Positions 1 through 7,681 of a stretch of 12,808 nt of DNA are shown piece by piece. Origin of the DNA: Gammaproteobacteria bacterium (GTDB lineage Bacteria > Pseudomonadota > Gammaproteobacteria > GRL18); assembly GCA_013139395.1 (NCBI GenBank), contig WTAX01000343.1:1-12808 (forward strand). Direction: 5' to 3'. A program made the position numbers and the translations under genes. Position 1 is the stretch's first letter. Each line of letters begins with the position of its first letter. The notes beneath the pieces were generated by a model. It worked only from the letters and a program-made list of their open reading frames with translations, was not told the origin of the DNA and made no database searches.

Positions 1-1
1 G

Positions 2-343
2 TGGCGTGGCGGCTGTATTATTCGCAGCAGATTTCTGGACAGTATTAAAAATGCCTATAGCAATAATCCAGAGTTGGAAAGTTTATTATTAGATGATTTT
101 TTTCAACAGGCTATTGCAGCGGCACAACGTGGCTGGCGTAAAACAGTTTCCAGAGCGGTTGAAGCGGGAATACCTGTTCCCGGCTTTGCTGCTGCACTGA
201 CATTTTATGATGGTTATCGCATGGCATCAGTACCGGCTAATTTATTGCAGGCGCAACGAGATTATTTTGGTGCACATACCTTTGAACGTATTGATAAACC
301 CCGTGGTGAATTTTTTCATCATGAATGGGCGGATGAAAGCTGA
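2..343 (+). CDS. gnd: 6-phosphogluconate dehydrogenase (decarboxylating), C-terminal part
   Basis: This is the last 113 codons of a gene that begins before the window. The frame is open from base 2, with no start needed, and ends in TGA at 341-343. The enzyme oxidises 6-phosphogluconate to ribulose 5-phosphate and CO2, yielding NADPH, in the cytoplasm. The visible part carries the all-helical C-terminal domain and tail: [12 protein letters not shown] at its start, then [32 protein letters not shown] and FFHHEW. The Arg and His of RDYFGAH are the residues known in the family to bind substrate from the neighbouring subunit, and both are kept. It resembles the long E. coli-type dimeric enzyme (about 470 residues) closely. 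A TTG at 74 could be read as a start, but the homology clearly continues upstream of it. zwf follows after two bases, so the two are almost certainly co-transcribed. Confidence 0.96.
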   Translation, partial: WRGGCIIRSRFLDSIKNAYSNNPELESLLLDDFFQQAIAAAQRGWRKTVSRAVEAGIPVPGFAAALTFYDGYRMASVPANLLQAQRDYFGAHTFERIDKPRGEFFHHEWADES

Positions 344-345
344 AT

Positions 346-1869
346 ATGACAGACCCTAATAATATTATGGGTGATCATAAGATCACCGAACCATGCACTT
401 TGATTATTTTTGGTGCCACAGGGCATCTGAGCAAAAATAAATTATTACCGGCTCTTTATCATCTTGAAGAATCAAAGCGTTTACCGGAGAAAGTGACGAT
501 TGTCGGCTTTGGTCGCAGAGATTGGAGTGATGAACAATGGGCTGATGAAGTTCTGCATGGATTAAAAGATCATGCCCGCAGTGGTATTGATGAGGAAGTA
601 TTTAAACGCTTCAGCAAACGCCTGAATTTTCAAAAAGGGGATTTACGGCAAGCTGCTTCTTTTGAAAAATTAAAAGAACGTCTGGATGGCTCGGATGAGT
701 TTCCCAGTAATCATATTTTTTATCTGGCCATAGGTCCACAGGACTACAATTTTGTTGCAAAAAATCTAGTGGCCAGTAAGCTGCATAAAGAGGATACCGG
801 CTATTGCCGTCTGGTGGTTGAAAAACCCTTTGGGCATGATTTAGAAAGTTCAGAAATACTGGATAATCAACTGCATAAACATTTTAAAGAAGAACAAATT
901 TTTCGTATTGATCATTACCTGGGTAAAGATACGGTACAAAATATTCTGGTATTTCGTTTTGCAAACCTGCTCCTTGAGCCTTTATGGAATCGTAACTATA
1001 TCGATCATGTGCAAATTACTCATGCTGAAACAGCGGGAGTTGAAGGCCGGGCACATTATTATGATTCTTCCGGTGCCCTGCGAGATATGATACAAAGTCA
1101 TTTACTGCAAATGCTGGCACTTGTCGCTATGGAACCGCCTGCTCATTTGGATGCCAATGCCTTACGTGATGAAAAAGTAAAAGTACTGCGTTCTATTCGC
1201 CCCATTAATCGCAAATCTGTGAATATGCATGCCTTTCGTGCTCAATATACCTCGGGTGATGTGAATAGTGACAAAGTACCAGGCTATCTGGAAGAAGAAG
1301 ATATTGAACAGGATAGTACCACTGAAACCTTTGCTGCAATGAAATTATATGTCGATAATTGGCGTTGGAAAGGCGTGCCTTTTTATTTGCGTACCGGTAA
1401 ACGAATGAAGGAAAATAACTTTTTAGTGAGTATTCGTTTTAAACGCCCGCCCCAGCAATTGTTTAAAGATACGGCATTAAAACAAATGGACCCTGACTGG
1501 ATATTAATTAACATTCAGCCCGAAGAGTGTTTAAGAATTGAGATGCAGGTAAAAAAATCAGGACTGGAGTTAGAAACAAGAACCTCGCAATTAGAAGCAT
1601 GTCGTTGTGAGGAAAAAGAAAAAATCGATGCCTATGAGGCTTTACTGCTGGAAGTCATGGAAGGCGATCAGACCTTATTCTTACGTTATGATGAAGTGTC
1701 ATGGGCGTGGAAAATTGTTGACCCTGTGTTACGCTCATGGATGGAAGAACAGGATTATATTCATACCTATCCTGCCGGTACCTGGGGACCGGAAGTCTCA
1801 TCAAGATTATTTGATCGTAACGATCAGTTCTGGCGTAATAAACTGGATCATAATGATTGTGAGGTGTAG
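346..1869 (+). CDS. zwf: Glucose-6-phosphate 1-dehydrogenase
   Basis: The product (507 residues) oxidises glucose 6-phosphate to 6-phosphogluconolactone with NADP+ (or NAD+), the entry to the oxidative pentose phosphate and Entner-Doudoroff routes. The length is normal for the family. An N-terminal Rossmann fold shows GATGHLSK at residues 23-30, EKPFG is at 159-163, and the catalytic/substrate motif RIDHYLGKD is at 187-195 with His190 and Lys194 intact. Later blocks such as FYLRTGKRM also fit. In the Rossmann motif, His27 stands where E. coli and Leuconostoc enzymes have Asp (GDL). The ATG at 346 lies two bases after the gnd stop, without a strong Shine-Dalgarno, so translation is probably coupled to gnd. 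An ATG at residue 8 has no better ribosome site. No separate 6-phosphogluconolactonase gene is seen here. The gene ends with TAG and faces glgA convergently. Confidence 0.97.
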   Translation: MTDPNNIMGDHKITEPCTLIIFGATGHLSKNKLLPALYHLEESKRLPEKVTIVGFGRRDWSDEQWADEVLHGLKDHARSGIDEEVFKRFSKRLNFQKGDLRQAASFEKLKERLDGSDEFPSNHIFYLAIGPQDYNFVAKNLVASKLHKEDTGYCRLVVEKPFGHDLESSEILDNQLHKHFKEEQIFRIDHYLGKDTVQNILVFRFANLLLEPLWNRNYIDHVQITHAETAGVEGRAHYYDSSGALRDMIQSHLLQMLALVAMEPPAHLDANALRDEKVKVLRSIRPINRKSVNMHAFRAQYTSGDVNSDKVPGYLEEEDIEQDSTTETFAAMKLYVDNWRWKGVPFYLRTGKRMKENNFLVSIRFKRPPQQLFKDTALKQMDPDWILINIQPEECLRIEMQVKKSGLELETRTSQLEACRCEEKEKIDAYEALLLEVMEGDQTLFLRYDEVSWAWKIVDPVLRSWMEEQDYIHTYPAGTWGPEVSSRLFDRNDQFWRNKLDHNDCEV

Positions 1870-1942
1870 AGACTTATATCTTAAACTGAGTTTAAACAGG
1901 ATGGGCACAGCTAAATAGCTGTTCCTCAATGGTATACACGGA

Positions 1943-2018
1943 GCAGCAGAAGCTGTCATTCATTATTTGGTGATTTTATGCCAATATGAGCCCAATAATA
2001 AATGGCAGCTTCTGCTGC
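1943..2018. repeat. Large inverted repeat (25-bp arms) in the convergent zwf/glgA gap
   Basis: The left arm at 1943-1967 and the right arm at 1994-2018 are inverted copies over 25 positions. Only two differ, one a C/A mismatch and the other a U-G wobble in RNA read on the + strand. The loop is 26 nt. The arms start and end with GCAGCAGAAGCTG and its complement, so the base of the stem is GC-rich and the top AT-rich. No T-run follows on either strand, so a textbook intrinsic terminator is not supported. It could still stop or protect transcripts from both sides, be an RNase III site, or be a short palindromic mobile element. No target-site duplication is evident at its edges. Confidence 0.8.
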
Positions 2019-2022
2019 GAAT

Positions 2023-2059
2023 GTTAAATAACGCTCACGTGTTGCAGCACTTATTTAGC
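2023..2059. terminator. Second hairpin, possible bidirectional terminator
   Basis: TAAATAA at 2025-2031 pairs with TTATTTA at 2051-2057, extended by a T-G and a G-C pair outside and by GCT/AGC (2033-2035 with 2046-2048) inside. It sits 4 bp from the larger inverted repeat and 41 bp from the glgA stop codon. The AT-rich outer stem would give U-rich 3' ends in either direction, so it may contribute to ending the zwf and glgA transcripts. The stem is weak and has a bulge, so the role is inference. The rest of the 1870-2100 gap holds no plausible gene. A 7-bp direct repeat, CAACTCA, lies at 2070-2076 and 2083-2089. Confidence 0.35.
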
Positions 2060-2100
2060 CTCCTGAATTCAACTCATAAGGGCAACTCAGCTTAAAAGTG

Positions 2101-3678
2101 TTAAAGACTGGAATGAATCTTATATTTATTCCTGTCTTCAATCGCCTGGGTATAAAGCTCCAGATATTGCTTAGCGCTTTCTTTCCATGAAAACTCCTGT
2201 TTCATACCGTTAATCATCAGCTTTTTCCAGGCATCTTTGTTTTGGTATAATAAACAGGTCAGATTAACCGCATCAAGAATAGTAGACCCCTCTGTCTCCT
2301 GAAAAACAACACCGGTTGCAGAACGATTGCTCAGATTTTCTTTAGATGCATGGACGACGGTATCAGCCAATCCCCCGGTTTTTCTGACAATAGGAATCGT
2401 GCCGTAACGTAAACTATAGAGTTGATTAAGACCACAGGGTTCAAAGCGAGAAGGCATTAAAAAGGCATCCGAACCGGCTTCGATTAAATGAGATAATTGT
2501 TCATCATAACCGATTTGAAGTTGCAGTTGCTCCGGGTGTTTGCTTGACCATCGATGCAAGCGGGATTCCAGCTCTAAATCACCTGAACCAAGAATAACAA
2601 TTTGTACGGGAAGCTTTAAGATGTCTTCCATATTTTCTAATAATAGATCGATACCTTTTTGGTAAACCAGACGAGCAACTAATCCCAGAAGCAGAGTATT
2701 TTTCTTTTGTGGTAATTTAAAATGTTTTTGTAAAGCAGTTTTATTGCTGGGTTTGTTGTTAATGGTTTTAATCGAATAGTTTTTCTTTATCATGGGATCT
2801 TTAGCGGGATTCCACTCTTTCATATCAATGCCGTTTAATATGCCGGAAAGTCGTTCGTTGCGATAAGCCAGAAGATCGGATAAACCATAGCCAAATTCCT
2901 CATGCTGTATTTCCTGAGCATAAGTCGGGCTCACTGTATTGACCCGATCAGAAAAGACCAAACCGCCTTTTATAAATGAAAAATCGTCATGAAATTCTAA
3001 CTCATGGTGATTCCATAAAGTAGGCAGTAACTCTAAAGTATCAAATCGTTCTCTGGAATAAACCCCCATATGGGCCATGTTGTGAATTGTAAAGACAGTA
3101 GCCGGTCTTGTGGTTTTTTTTCTAATATACTCTTTTTCTAATAAAACACTGATTAAACCTGTTTGCCAGTCATTGCTATGCACAATGTCAGCCTGCCATT
3201 GTAAGCTGGTGCGTCCCATTGCAATTTCAACGGCAATATAATTGAGCAGAGCAAAGCGAAAATCGTTGTCTTCCCATTCTTTGTTTTTATCATCAAAGTA
3301 AGGTGTGCCGGGTCGATTGTAAAGTTCAGATTCAACCATCCAGACTTTTACATGAGAGCCGGGCAGCTTTGTTTCTAAAATATTAACATGATGTGCCTTG
3401 TCATTATCAACAGGCAAGCCAAGTTTTCCAGGAAAACCTTCTCCAGGTAGATCAATTGTTGCAACCTGCTTTATATTTTCAGCTTTTTGAATGGCAAATG
3501 GATAAGCAGGTATCAGTATTTTAATATCCTGGTGCAGTGCTTTAAGTGCTTTGGGTAAACTATTACAGACATCGCCAAGACCACCTGTTTTGGCAAAGGG
3601 ATGCAACTCACTACTGACAAAAAGAATTTTATATTTTGGTTTTGTGGTTTTGTTTTTTTTCACTATTTTTTTGTTCAT
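2101..3678 (-). CDS. glgA: Glycogen synthase (ADP-glucose type)
   Basis: This GT5 glucosyltransferase (525 residues) adds glucose from ADP-glucose to the non-reducing ends of alpha-1,4-glucan in the cytoplasm. The N-terminal GT5 domain starts at about residue 16 and carries the ADP-glucose motif KTGGLGDV at 30-37. The C-terminal Rossmann domain has the block PSRFEPCGLNQ at 409-419, with Glu413 equivalent to the catalytic E. coli Glu377, and a second KTGGLADTV loop at 433-441. It is slightly longer than E. coli GlgA (477) because of a lysine-rich N-terminal extension of about 15 residues and small insertions. The ATG at 3678 is the only sensible start and has only a weak purine-rich ribosome site. 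The first codons contain A7 and A8 runs on the coding strand. It follows glgB by 38 bp on the same strand, so the two probably form a glgBA operon. Confidence 0.97.
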   Translation of the reverse strand: MNKKIVKKNKTTKPKYKILFVSSELHPFAKTGGLGDVCNSLPKALKALHQDIKILIPAYPFAIQKAENIKQVATIDLPGEGFPGKLGLPVDNDKAHHVNILETKLPGSHVKVWMVESELYNRPGTPYFDDKNKEWEDNDFRFALLNYIAVEIAMGRTSLQWQADIVHSNDWQTGLISVLLEKEYIRKKTTRPATVFTIHNMAHMGVYSRERFDTLELLPTLWNHHELEFHDDFSFIKGGLVFSDRVNTVSPTYAQEIQHEEFGYGLSDLLAYRNERLSGILNGIDMKEWNPAKDPMIKKNYSIKTINNKPSNKTALQKHFKLPQKKNTLLLGLVARLVYQKGIDLLLENMEDILKLPVQIVILGSGDLELESRLHRWSSKHPEQLQLQIGYDEQLSHLIEAGSDAFLMPSRFEPCGLNQLYSLRYGTIPIVRKTGGLADTVVHASKENLSNRSATGVVFQETEGSTILDAVNLTCLLYQNKDAWKKLMINGMKQEFSWKESAKQYLELYTQAIEDRNKYKIHSSL

Positions 3679-3716
3679 AATCTTTTGCTTAAATTTTTTA
3701 TTGATAAAGCAGAGTT

Positions 3717-5906
3717 CTAATTTTTCTTTTTTAATATCAGTCCGGCTAATGGCGGCAGAGTGATGCTGATAGAATGTTCTCTATCCATCCAGGGTGTTGG
3801 TTCACTGATAATAGGATCATCGTTACCAATATTGGAGCCATTATAATAGCTGGAATCAGAGTTGAATAATTCTTCATAGTGACCGCCAAAGGGGACACCA
3901 ATGCGATAATTTTCTCGCACCACGGGGGTAAAATTCAAGACAATAATCACCGAATCATCTGGACCATTACGTTGATAAATCAAGATGGATTGAGCTGAAT
4001 CGTGACAATCGACCCAATCAAAGCCCTGAGCGTCAAAGTCATAATAATGTAATGCCGGCACCTGTGTATATAATTTGTTTAGCTGAGAAATTAAATCTTT
4101 AATACCTCGATGAGATGCTGATTCTAATTCCTGCCATTCCAGCGCCTTGTCAAAGTTCCATTCGCAACGTTGGGCAAATTCACAGCCCATAAACAGTAAT
4201 TTTTTCCCGGGATAAGTAAACATAAAGGTATATAACAGACGCAGGTTGGCAAATTTTTGCCACTCATCACCAGGCATTTTTTCCAGCATTGAACCTTTAC
4301 CATGAACTACTTCATCATGAGAAAATGGTAATAGAAAATTTTCTGAAAAGCTATACAGTAATCCAAAGGTTAATTTGTCATGATGATAGTGACGATGAAT
4401 AGGGTCCATCTGCATATAACCAAGAATGTCATGCATCCAGCCCATATTCCATTTCATGGTAAAACCCAGACCACCTAACCATGAAGGACGTGTTACCTGG
4501 GGCCATGACGTGGATTCTTCGGCAATAATGACTGTGCCAGGGTATTCAACATGAGTCAGGTGATTGAGCTCTTTTATGAAATCAATGGCTTCTAAATTTT
4601 CATTACCACCATATTTATTGGGCAGCCACTGACCATCTTCTCTGGAATAATCCAGATAAAGCATAGAGGCAACGGCATCCACCCGAAGGCCGTCAATATG
4701 AAAGGCATCAAGCCAGAAGATGGCACTGGAAAATAGAAAATTTTTCACCTCATTACGACCAAGATTGTAAATCAGTGTACCCCAATCCTGATGCTCACCT
4801 AAACGGGGATCTTCATGTTCATAGAGGGTACTGCCATCAAATTTAGCTAGCCCATGTGTGTCTTTAGGGAAATGGGCCGGAACCCAGTCCACTAATATAC
4901 CAATGTCATTCTGATGGCAATAATCGACAAAATATTTAAAATCATCAATACTGCCAAAGCGGCTGCTGGGGGCAAAATAGCCGGTGGCCTGATAGCCCCA
5001 TGAGCCATCAAAAGGATGTTCTGTAATGGGTAATAATTCAATGTGAGTAAAGCCTAAAGGTTTGATGTAATCGACCAGCCGATGCGCCAATTCTCGATAA
5101 TTTAAAAACTTATTGTGCTCATCTCTTTGCCATGAACCCAAATGAAGTTCGTAGACTGATAGGGGAGAGTGCTGCCATTTATCTTCTTTACGTGCTGCCA
5201 GCCAATTCTGATCCTGCCACTGGTATTGGGTGGTGTCTGCAGTAATAGAAGCTGTAGCCGGACGATATTCATATTGTTGTGAATACGGATCAATTTTTTC
5301 CAGTATCTCCCCGCTCTGACGGTTTAAAATCTCATATTTATAGAGTGAACCAGGATTAATGCCAGGTATAAAAAGTTCCCAGACACCACTACCGCCTCTG
5401 GCCCTCATAGGATGACAACGGCCATCCCATTGGTTGAAGTCACCAATGACACTGACACGTTCGGCATTAGGTGCCCAGGTCGCAAATAAAGTACCCGTGA
5501 TGCCATCCACTTCAACAGCATGTGAGCCCAATACATTATAGCATTTGAGTAATTTGCCTTCAGTGAACAGATGCAGATCAAAATCACTGATTTGTGCCTC
5601 GAAAGTATACGGGTCGTAGTTATTATGTTCATAACCACCTTTATCGATCCAGTTTAATTGATAGTGATTACCCAGTGATTTGATATCACCCTGCCATTCA
5701 AAAAAATCGCTATCCGGGAGTCGCTGAACAGGCTCTTTAGTCTTGTTGCTGGTGATCAGAAAGACGTTTTCAGCATAGGGCATAAAAAGTCGAATAAGCT
5801 TATTGGCTCTATCAAAACCAAGGACACTAAACGGATTATGATGTTTGGCATCAATAATGCGAGACAGATCATTATAAATAGGCGATTTTTGATACTTCGT
5901 TATCAT
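3717..5906 (-). CDS. glgB: 1,4-alpha-glucan branching enzyme
   Basis: This GH13 enzyme moves short alpha-1,4 chains to alpha-1,6 branch points in glycogen. I set the start at the ATG at 5904-5906, giving 729 residues (E. coli 728), because AGGA lies 7 nt upstream. The longer open frame to 5969 adds 21 residues with no ribosome site, and another internal ATG (5927) is also poorly preceded. Domains in order are an N1 segment (NPFSVLGF), a CBM48 domain ([18 protein letters not shown]), the GH13 barrel and an all-beta C-terminal domain. Catalytic residues are Asp410 ([10 protein letters not shown]), Glu463 (AEEST) and Asp531 ([10 protein letters not shown]), matching E. coli 405, 458 and 526 with a constant offset of five. 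DWVPAHF gives region I. It is the first gene of the leftward pair with glgA and diverges from glgC. The stop is TAG. Confidence 0.97.
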   Translation of the reverse strand: MITKYQKSPIYNDLSRIIDAKHHNPFSVLGFDRANKLIRLFMPYAENVFLITSNKTKEPVQRLPDSDFFEWQGDIKSLGNHYQLNWIDKGGYEHNNYDPYTFEAQISDFDLHLFTEGKLLKCYNVLGSHAVEVDGITGTLFATWAPNAERVSVIGDFNQWDGRCHPMRARGGSGVWELFIPGINPGSLYKYEILNRQSGEILEKIDPYSQQYEYRPATASITADTTQYQWQDQNWLAARKEDKWQHSPLSVYELHLGSWQRDEHNKFLNYRELAHRLVDYIKPLGFTHIELLPITEHPFDGSWGYQATGYFAPSSRFGSIDDFKYFVDYCHQNDIGILVDWVPAHFPKDTHGLAKFDGSTLYEHEDPRLGEHQDWGTLIYNLGRNEVKNFLFSSAIFWLDAFHIDGLRVDAVASMLYLDYSREDGQWLPNKYGGNENLEAIDFIKELNHLTHVEYPGTVIIAEESTSWPQVTRPSWLGGLGFTMKWNMGWMHDILGYMQMDPIHRHYHHDKLTFGLLYSFSENFLLPFSHDEVVHGKGSMLEKMPGDEWQKFANLRLLYTFMFTYPGKKLLFMGCEFAQRCEWNFDKALEWQELESASHRGIKDLISQLNKLYTQVPALHYYDFDAQGFDWVDCHDSAQSILIYQRNGPDDSVIIVLNFTPVVRENYRIGVPFGGHYEELFNSDSSYYNGSNIGNDDPIISEPTPWMDREHSISITLPPLAGLILKKKN

Positions 5907-5993
5907 GAGGTGTTCCTGCTGGATCATTTTACTTAGAGCGGCTATTGAATGTATTATTAGAAACCGCATATTTTAGAACTGTTATCAATGTTC

Positions 5994-5999
5994 ATTATA
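5994..5999 (-). promoter_or_regulatory. Candidate glgBA promoter -10 box
   Basis: On the minus strand this reads TATAAT, a perfect sigma-70 -10 hexamer. The hexamer 17 bp upstream (6017-6022, read as ATTTAA) is a poor -35 and no extended -10 is present, so an activator may be needed. Transcription from here would begin near 5987 and leave a leader of about 80 nt before the glgB ATG at 5906. Confidence 0.4.
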
Positions 6000-6026
6000 C
6001 TGTCATTTGTATGGATTTAAATAGTT

Positions 6027-6032
6027 TATAAT
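6027..6032 (+). promoter_or_regulatory. Candidate distal glgC promoter -10 box
   Basis: TATAAT on the + strand, only about 30 bp from the opposing glgBA -10 box. No good -35 is found at 16-18 bp. If used, it would give glgC a leader of about 210 nt containing the dyads at 6083-6127. Chance occurrence in AT-rich DNA is a real alternative. Confidence 0.3.
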
Positions 6033-6082
6033 GCTTTAACGAAGACTAAATTTGAGGTGGATCATCTTAATCTCAATTACAG

Positions 6083-6127
6083 ACTCTCAACAAGAGTGAA
6101 TGAGGTCACTCACTTGATGGTGATCAA
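6083..6127. promoter_or_regulatory. Cluster of three short dyads in the divergent glg control region
   Basis: Three inverted repeats sit side by side: ACTCT/AGAGT (6083-6087 with 6093-6097), GAGTGA/TCACTC (6094-6099 with 6106-6111) and TTGAT/ATCAA (6114-6118 with 6123-6127). The first two share bases 6094-6097, so as RNA stems they would exclude each other. They lie between the candidate distal and proximal glgC promoters. They may be operator half-sites for a regulator of both operons, or an RNA leader structure. No T-run follows. The function is inference. Confidence 0.35.
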
Positions 6128-6146
6128 TATTTGTTAATTATTTGAT

Positions 6147-6173
6147 TTGAGATTGTTCACTTCGTGATATACT
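6147..6173 (+). promoter_or_regulatory. Candidate proximal glgC promoter
   Basis: TATACT at 6168-6173 preceded by TG one base away (6165-6166) forms an extended -10 element. TTGAGA at 6147-6152 would be a -35 with short (15 bp) spacing, or TTTGAG at 16 bp. The extended -10 makes a weak -35 tolerable. The start of transcription would fall near 6180, about 70 nt before the glgC start codon. Confidence 0.45.
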
Positions 6174-6237
6174 GAAAAAATACAAAATTAAGTTGGATTT
6201 TGCCCAAAATCATTTCATAATCTGAGCTTGAACTCAT

Positions 6238-6244
6238 AGAGGAG
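6238..6244 (+). promoter_or_regulatory. Ribosome binding site deciding the glgC GTG start
   Basis: AGAGGAG lies 6 nt before GTG at 6251. There is no ATG near the N-terminus in this frame, so this site fixes a GTG start. Confidence 0.8.
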
Positions 6245-6250
6245 TCGCCA

Positions 6251-7519
6251 GTGTCAACTAAAAGTTCTCATCGTTATGTTAGTCGTATTACCCGTGATAC
6301 TTTAGCTATTATTTTAGCTGGTGGACAGGGGTCCCGTTTAAAAGAATTGACTGCCTGGCGTGCGAAACCCAGTGTGCCCTTTGGTGGTAAATTCCGCATT
6401 ATTGATTTCCCTTTATCGAATTGCGTTAATTCAGGTATTCGGCGTATTGCGGTTGCCACACAATACAAATCCCATTCGCTCATACGGCATATACAACAGG
6501 GATGGGGACATTTTCGTGGTGAGTTTGGCGAATTTGTTGAATTATTACCGGCACAACAACGTATTAAAGAGAGTTGGTACTTAGGTACTGCAGATGCAAT
6601 CTATCAAAATCTGGATATTATTCGTGCTCATGATCCAGAATATGTACTGGTTCTGGCAGGTGATCACATCTATAAAATGGACTATGGTGTTATGTTGGCC
6701 AAGCATGTGGAAAATCAGGCTGATTTAACTGTGGGCTGTTTTGAGGTGCCCTTGGAAGAAGCCAGGGCGTTTGGTGTGATGGCTGTTGATGAAGAAAATC
6801 GTGTGGTTGAATTTTCTGAAAAACCAGAGAATCCAAAACCCGTGCCGGGTAATACAGAAACGGCTCTGGCCTCCATGGGGATCTATATTTTTAATCGGGA
6901 TTTTTTGTTTGAACAACTGATTAAAGACGCGGATGAACCAGGCTCAAGTCGAGACTTTGGTAAAGATATTATTCCTCATGTAGTGAATAAATATCGTGCT
7001 TATGCCTATTCTTTTAATAATAAAGAAGAGCAAAGCCAAACCTACTGGCGTGATGTCGGAACCATTGATGCCTTCTGGAAAGCCAATCAGGAGTTAATCG
7101 GTGTTTCACCTGAGTTAAATCTTTACGATGATGTCTGGCCAATCTGGACTCATCAGGAGCAATTGCCGCCAGCAAAATTTGTTTTTGATGATGATACTCG
7201 CAGGGGAATGGCGGTTGACTCAATGGTATCTGGCGGCTGTATTATTTCAGGTGCTAAAATCAGTCACTCTTTACTGTTTTCTAATGTCAGGGTGAATTCT
7301 TACTCATTGGTTGAAGATTCCGTGTTATTACCGGAAGTTCATATAGGACAACACTGTCATATAAAAAATGCTGTGATTGATAAAGGTACTCAGATACCTG
7401 ACGGTACAACGATTGGTGTTAATATAGAAGAAGATAAACAACACTTTCGTGTCACAGAAAAAGGCATTGTACTGGTCACTCCAGATATGATTGGACACAA
7501 ACAACATACTGTTAGATAA
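6251..7519 (+). CDS. glgC: Glucose-1-phosphate adenylyltransferase (ADP-glucose pyrophosphorylase)
   Basis: The product (422 residues) makes ADP-glucose and PPi from ATP and glucose 1-phosphate, the committed and usually allosterically controlled step of glycogen synthesis. It starts at GTG, fixed by AGAGGAG 6 nt upstream. The N-terminal nucleotidyltransferase domain has [14 protein letters not shown] (residues 21-34) and [17 protein letters not shown] from 37. Lys39 aligns with the E. coli Lys39 of the fructose 1,6-bisphosphate site, so activation by a glycolytic intermediate is plausible. [12 protein letters not shown] carries Asp138 (E. coli Asp142), and SEKP at 189-192 carries Lys191 (E. 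coli Lys195, glucose-1-phosphate binding). [12 protein letters not shown] closes the catalytic domain, and the last ~110 residues are the left-handed beta-helix. The length is close to the 431 of E. coli. It is transcribed away from glgBA, so one control region can set the whole synthesis pathway. The stop is TAA. Confidence 0.97.
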   Translation: MSTKSSHRYVSRITRDTLAIILAGGQGSRLKELTAWRAKPSVPFGGKFRIIDFPLSNCVNSGIRRIAVATQYKSHSLIRHIQQGWGHFRGEFGEFVELLPAQQRIKESWYLGTADAIYQNLDIIRAHDPEYVLVLAGDHIYKMDYGVMLAKHVENQADLTVGCFEVPLEEARAFGVMAVDEENRVVEFSEKPENPKPVPGNTETALASMGIYIFNRDFLFEQLIKDADEPGSSRDFGKDIIPHVVNKYRAYAYSFNNKEEQSQTYWRDVGTIDAFWKANQELIGVSPELNLYDDVWPIWTHQEQLPPAKFVFDDDTRRGMAVDSMVSGGCIISGAKISHSLLFSNVRVNSYSLVEDSVLLPEVHIGQHCHIKNAVIDKGTQIPDGTTIGVNIEEDKQHFRVTEKGIVLVTPDMIGHKQHTVR

Positions 7520-7549
7520 ATTTTATAGTATTGCTAAATTATCCAGAAA

Positions 7550-7640
7550 AAGGCGAATAAATTCGCCCCTACAACTCAGGGTTTAATAATTTATTGAATT
7601 TTGGTGATAATGTTTTTGTAGGGGCGAATTTATTCGCCTT
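7550..7640. repeat. Perfect 25-bp inverted repeat with nested palindromes (MITE-like)
   Basis: The arms at 7550-7574 and 7616-7640 are exact inverted copies over 25 bp, around a 41-bp AT-rich centre. Each arm is itself palindromic (GGCGAAT AA ATTCGCC) and ends with CCCCTACA on the inner side. From memory, TAGGGGCGAAT...ATTCGCC palindromes are recurrent dispersed repeats in several bacterial lineages, so this looks like a copy of a non-coding mobile or REP-like element. That needs a genome search. No target-site duplication is clear. It lies wholly between glgC and the GH57 gene and touches neither by the start chosen here. As RNA it would form a very stable stem and could attenuate read-through or shape transcript ends. 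Confidence 0.8.
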
Positions 7641-7670
7641 ATTTATTGATGGACACCAAAATAGCAGTTA

Positions 7671-7676
7671 AAGGGG
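7671..7676 (+). promoter_or_regulatory. Ribosome binding site deciding the GH57 start
   Basis: AAGGGG lies 5 nt before the ATG at 7682. The upstream in-frame TTG (7646) and ATG (7649) abut the inverted repeat and have no such site. Confidence 0.7.
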
Positions 7677-7681
7677 AAAAA

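Noticed and set aside
1961..1985. TTTGGTGAT shared by the centres of the two inverted repeats (near 1966 and 7600)
   Set aside because: Nine bases in AT-rich DNA can recur by chance, and the arms of the two elements are unrelated.
2070..2089. CAACTCA direct repeat next to the glgA stop
   Set aside because: Seven bases repeated once is within chance expectation and shows no further structure.
5907..5969. Upstream extension of glgB to an ATG at 5969
   Set aside because: The extra 21 residues have no ribosome site and no similarity to the family start, and the ATG at 5906 with AGGA gives the usual length.
7550..7640. Two-copy repeat read as a minimal CRISPR or a phage attachment site
   Set aside because: The copies are inverted rather than direct, no Cas or integrase gene is near, and the spacing segment is AT-rich filler.
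7646..7681. Upstream TTG or ATG start for the GH57 gene
   Set aside because: These codons abut the inverted repeat and have no Shine-Dalgarno, whereas ATG 7682 has AAGGGG at 5 nt.
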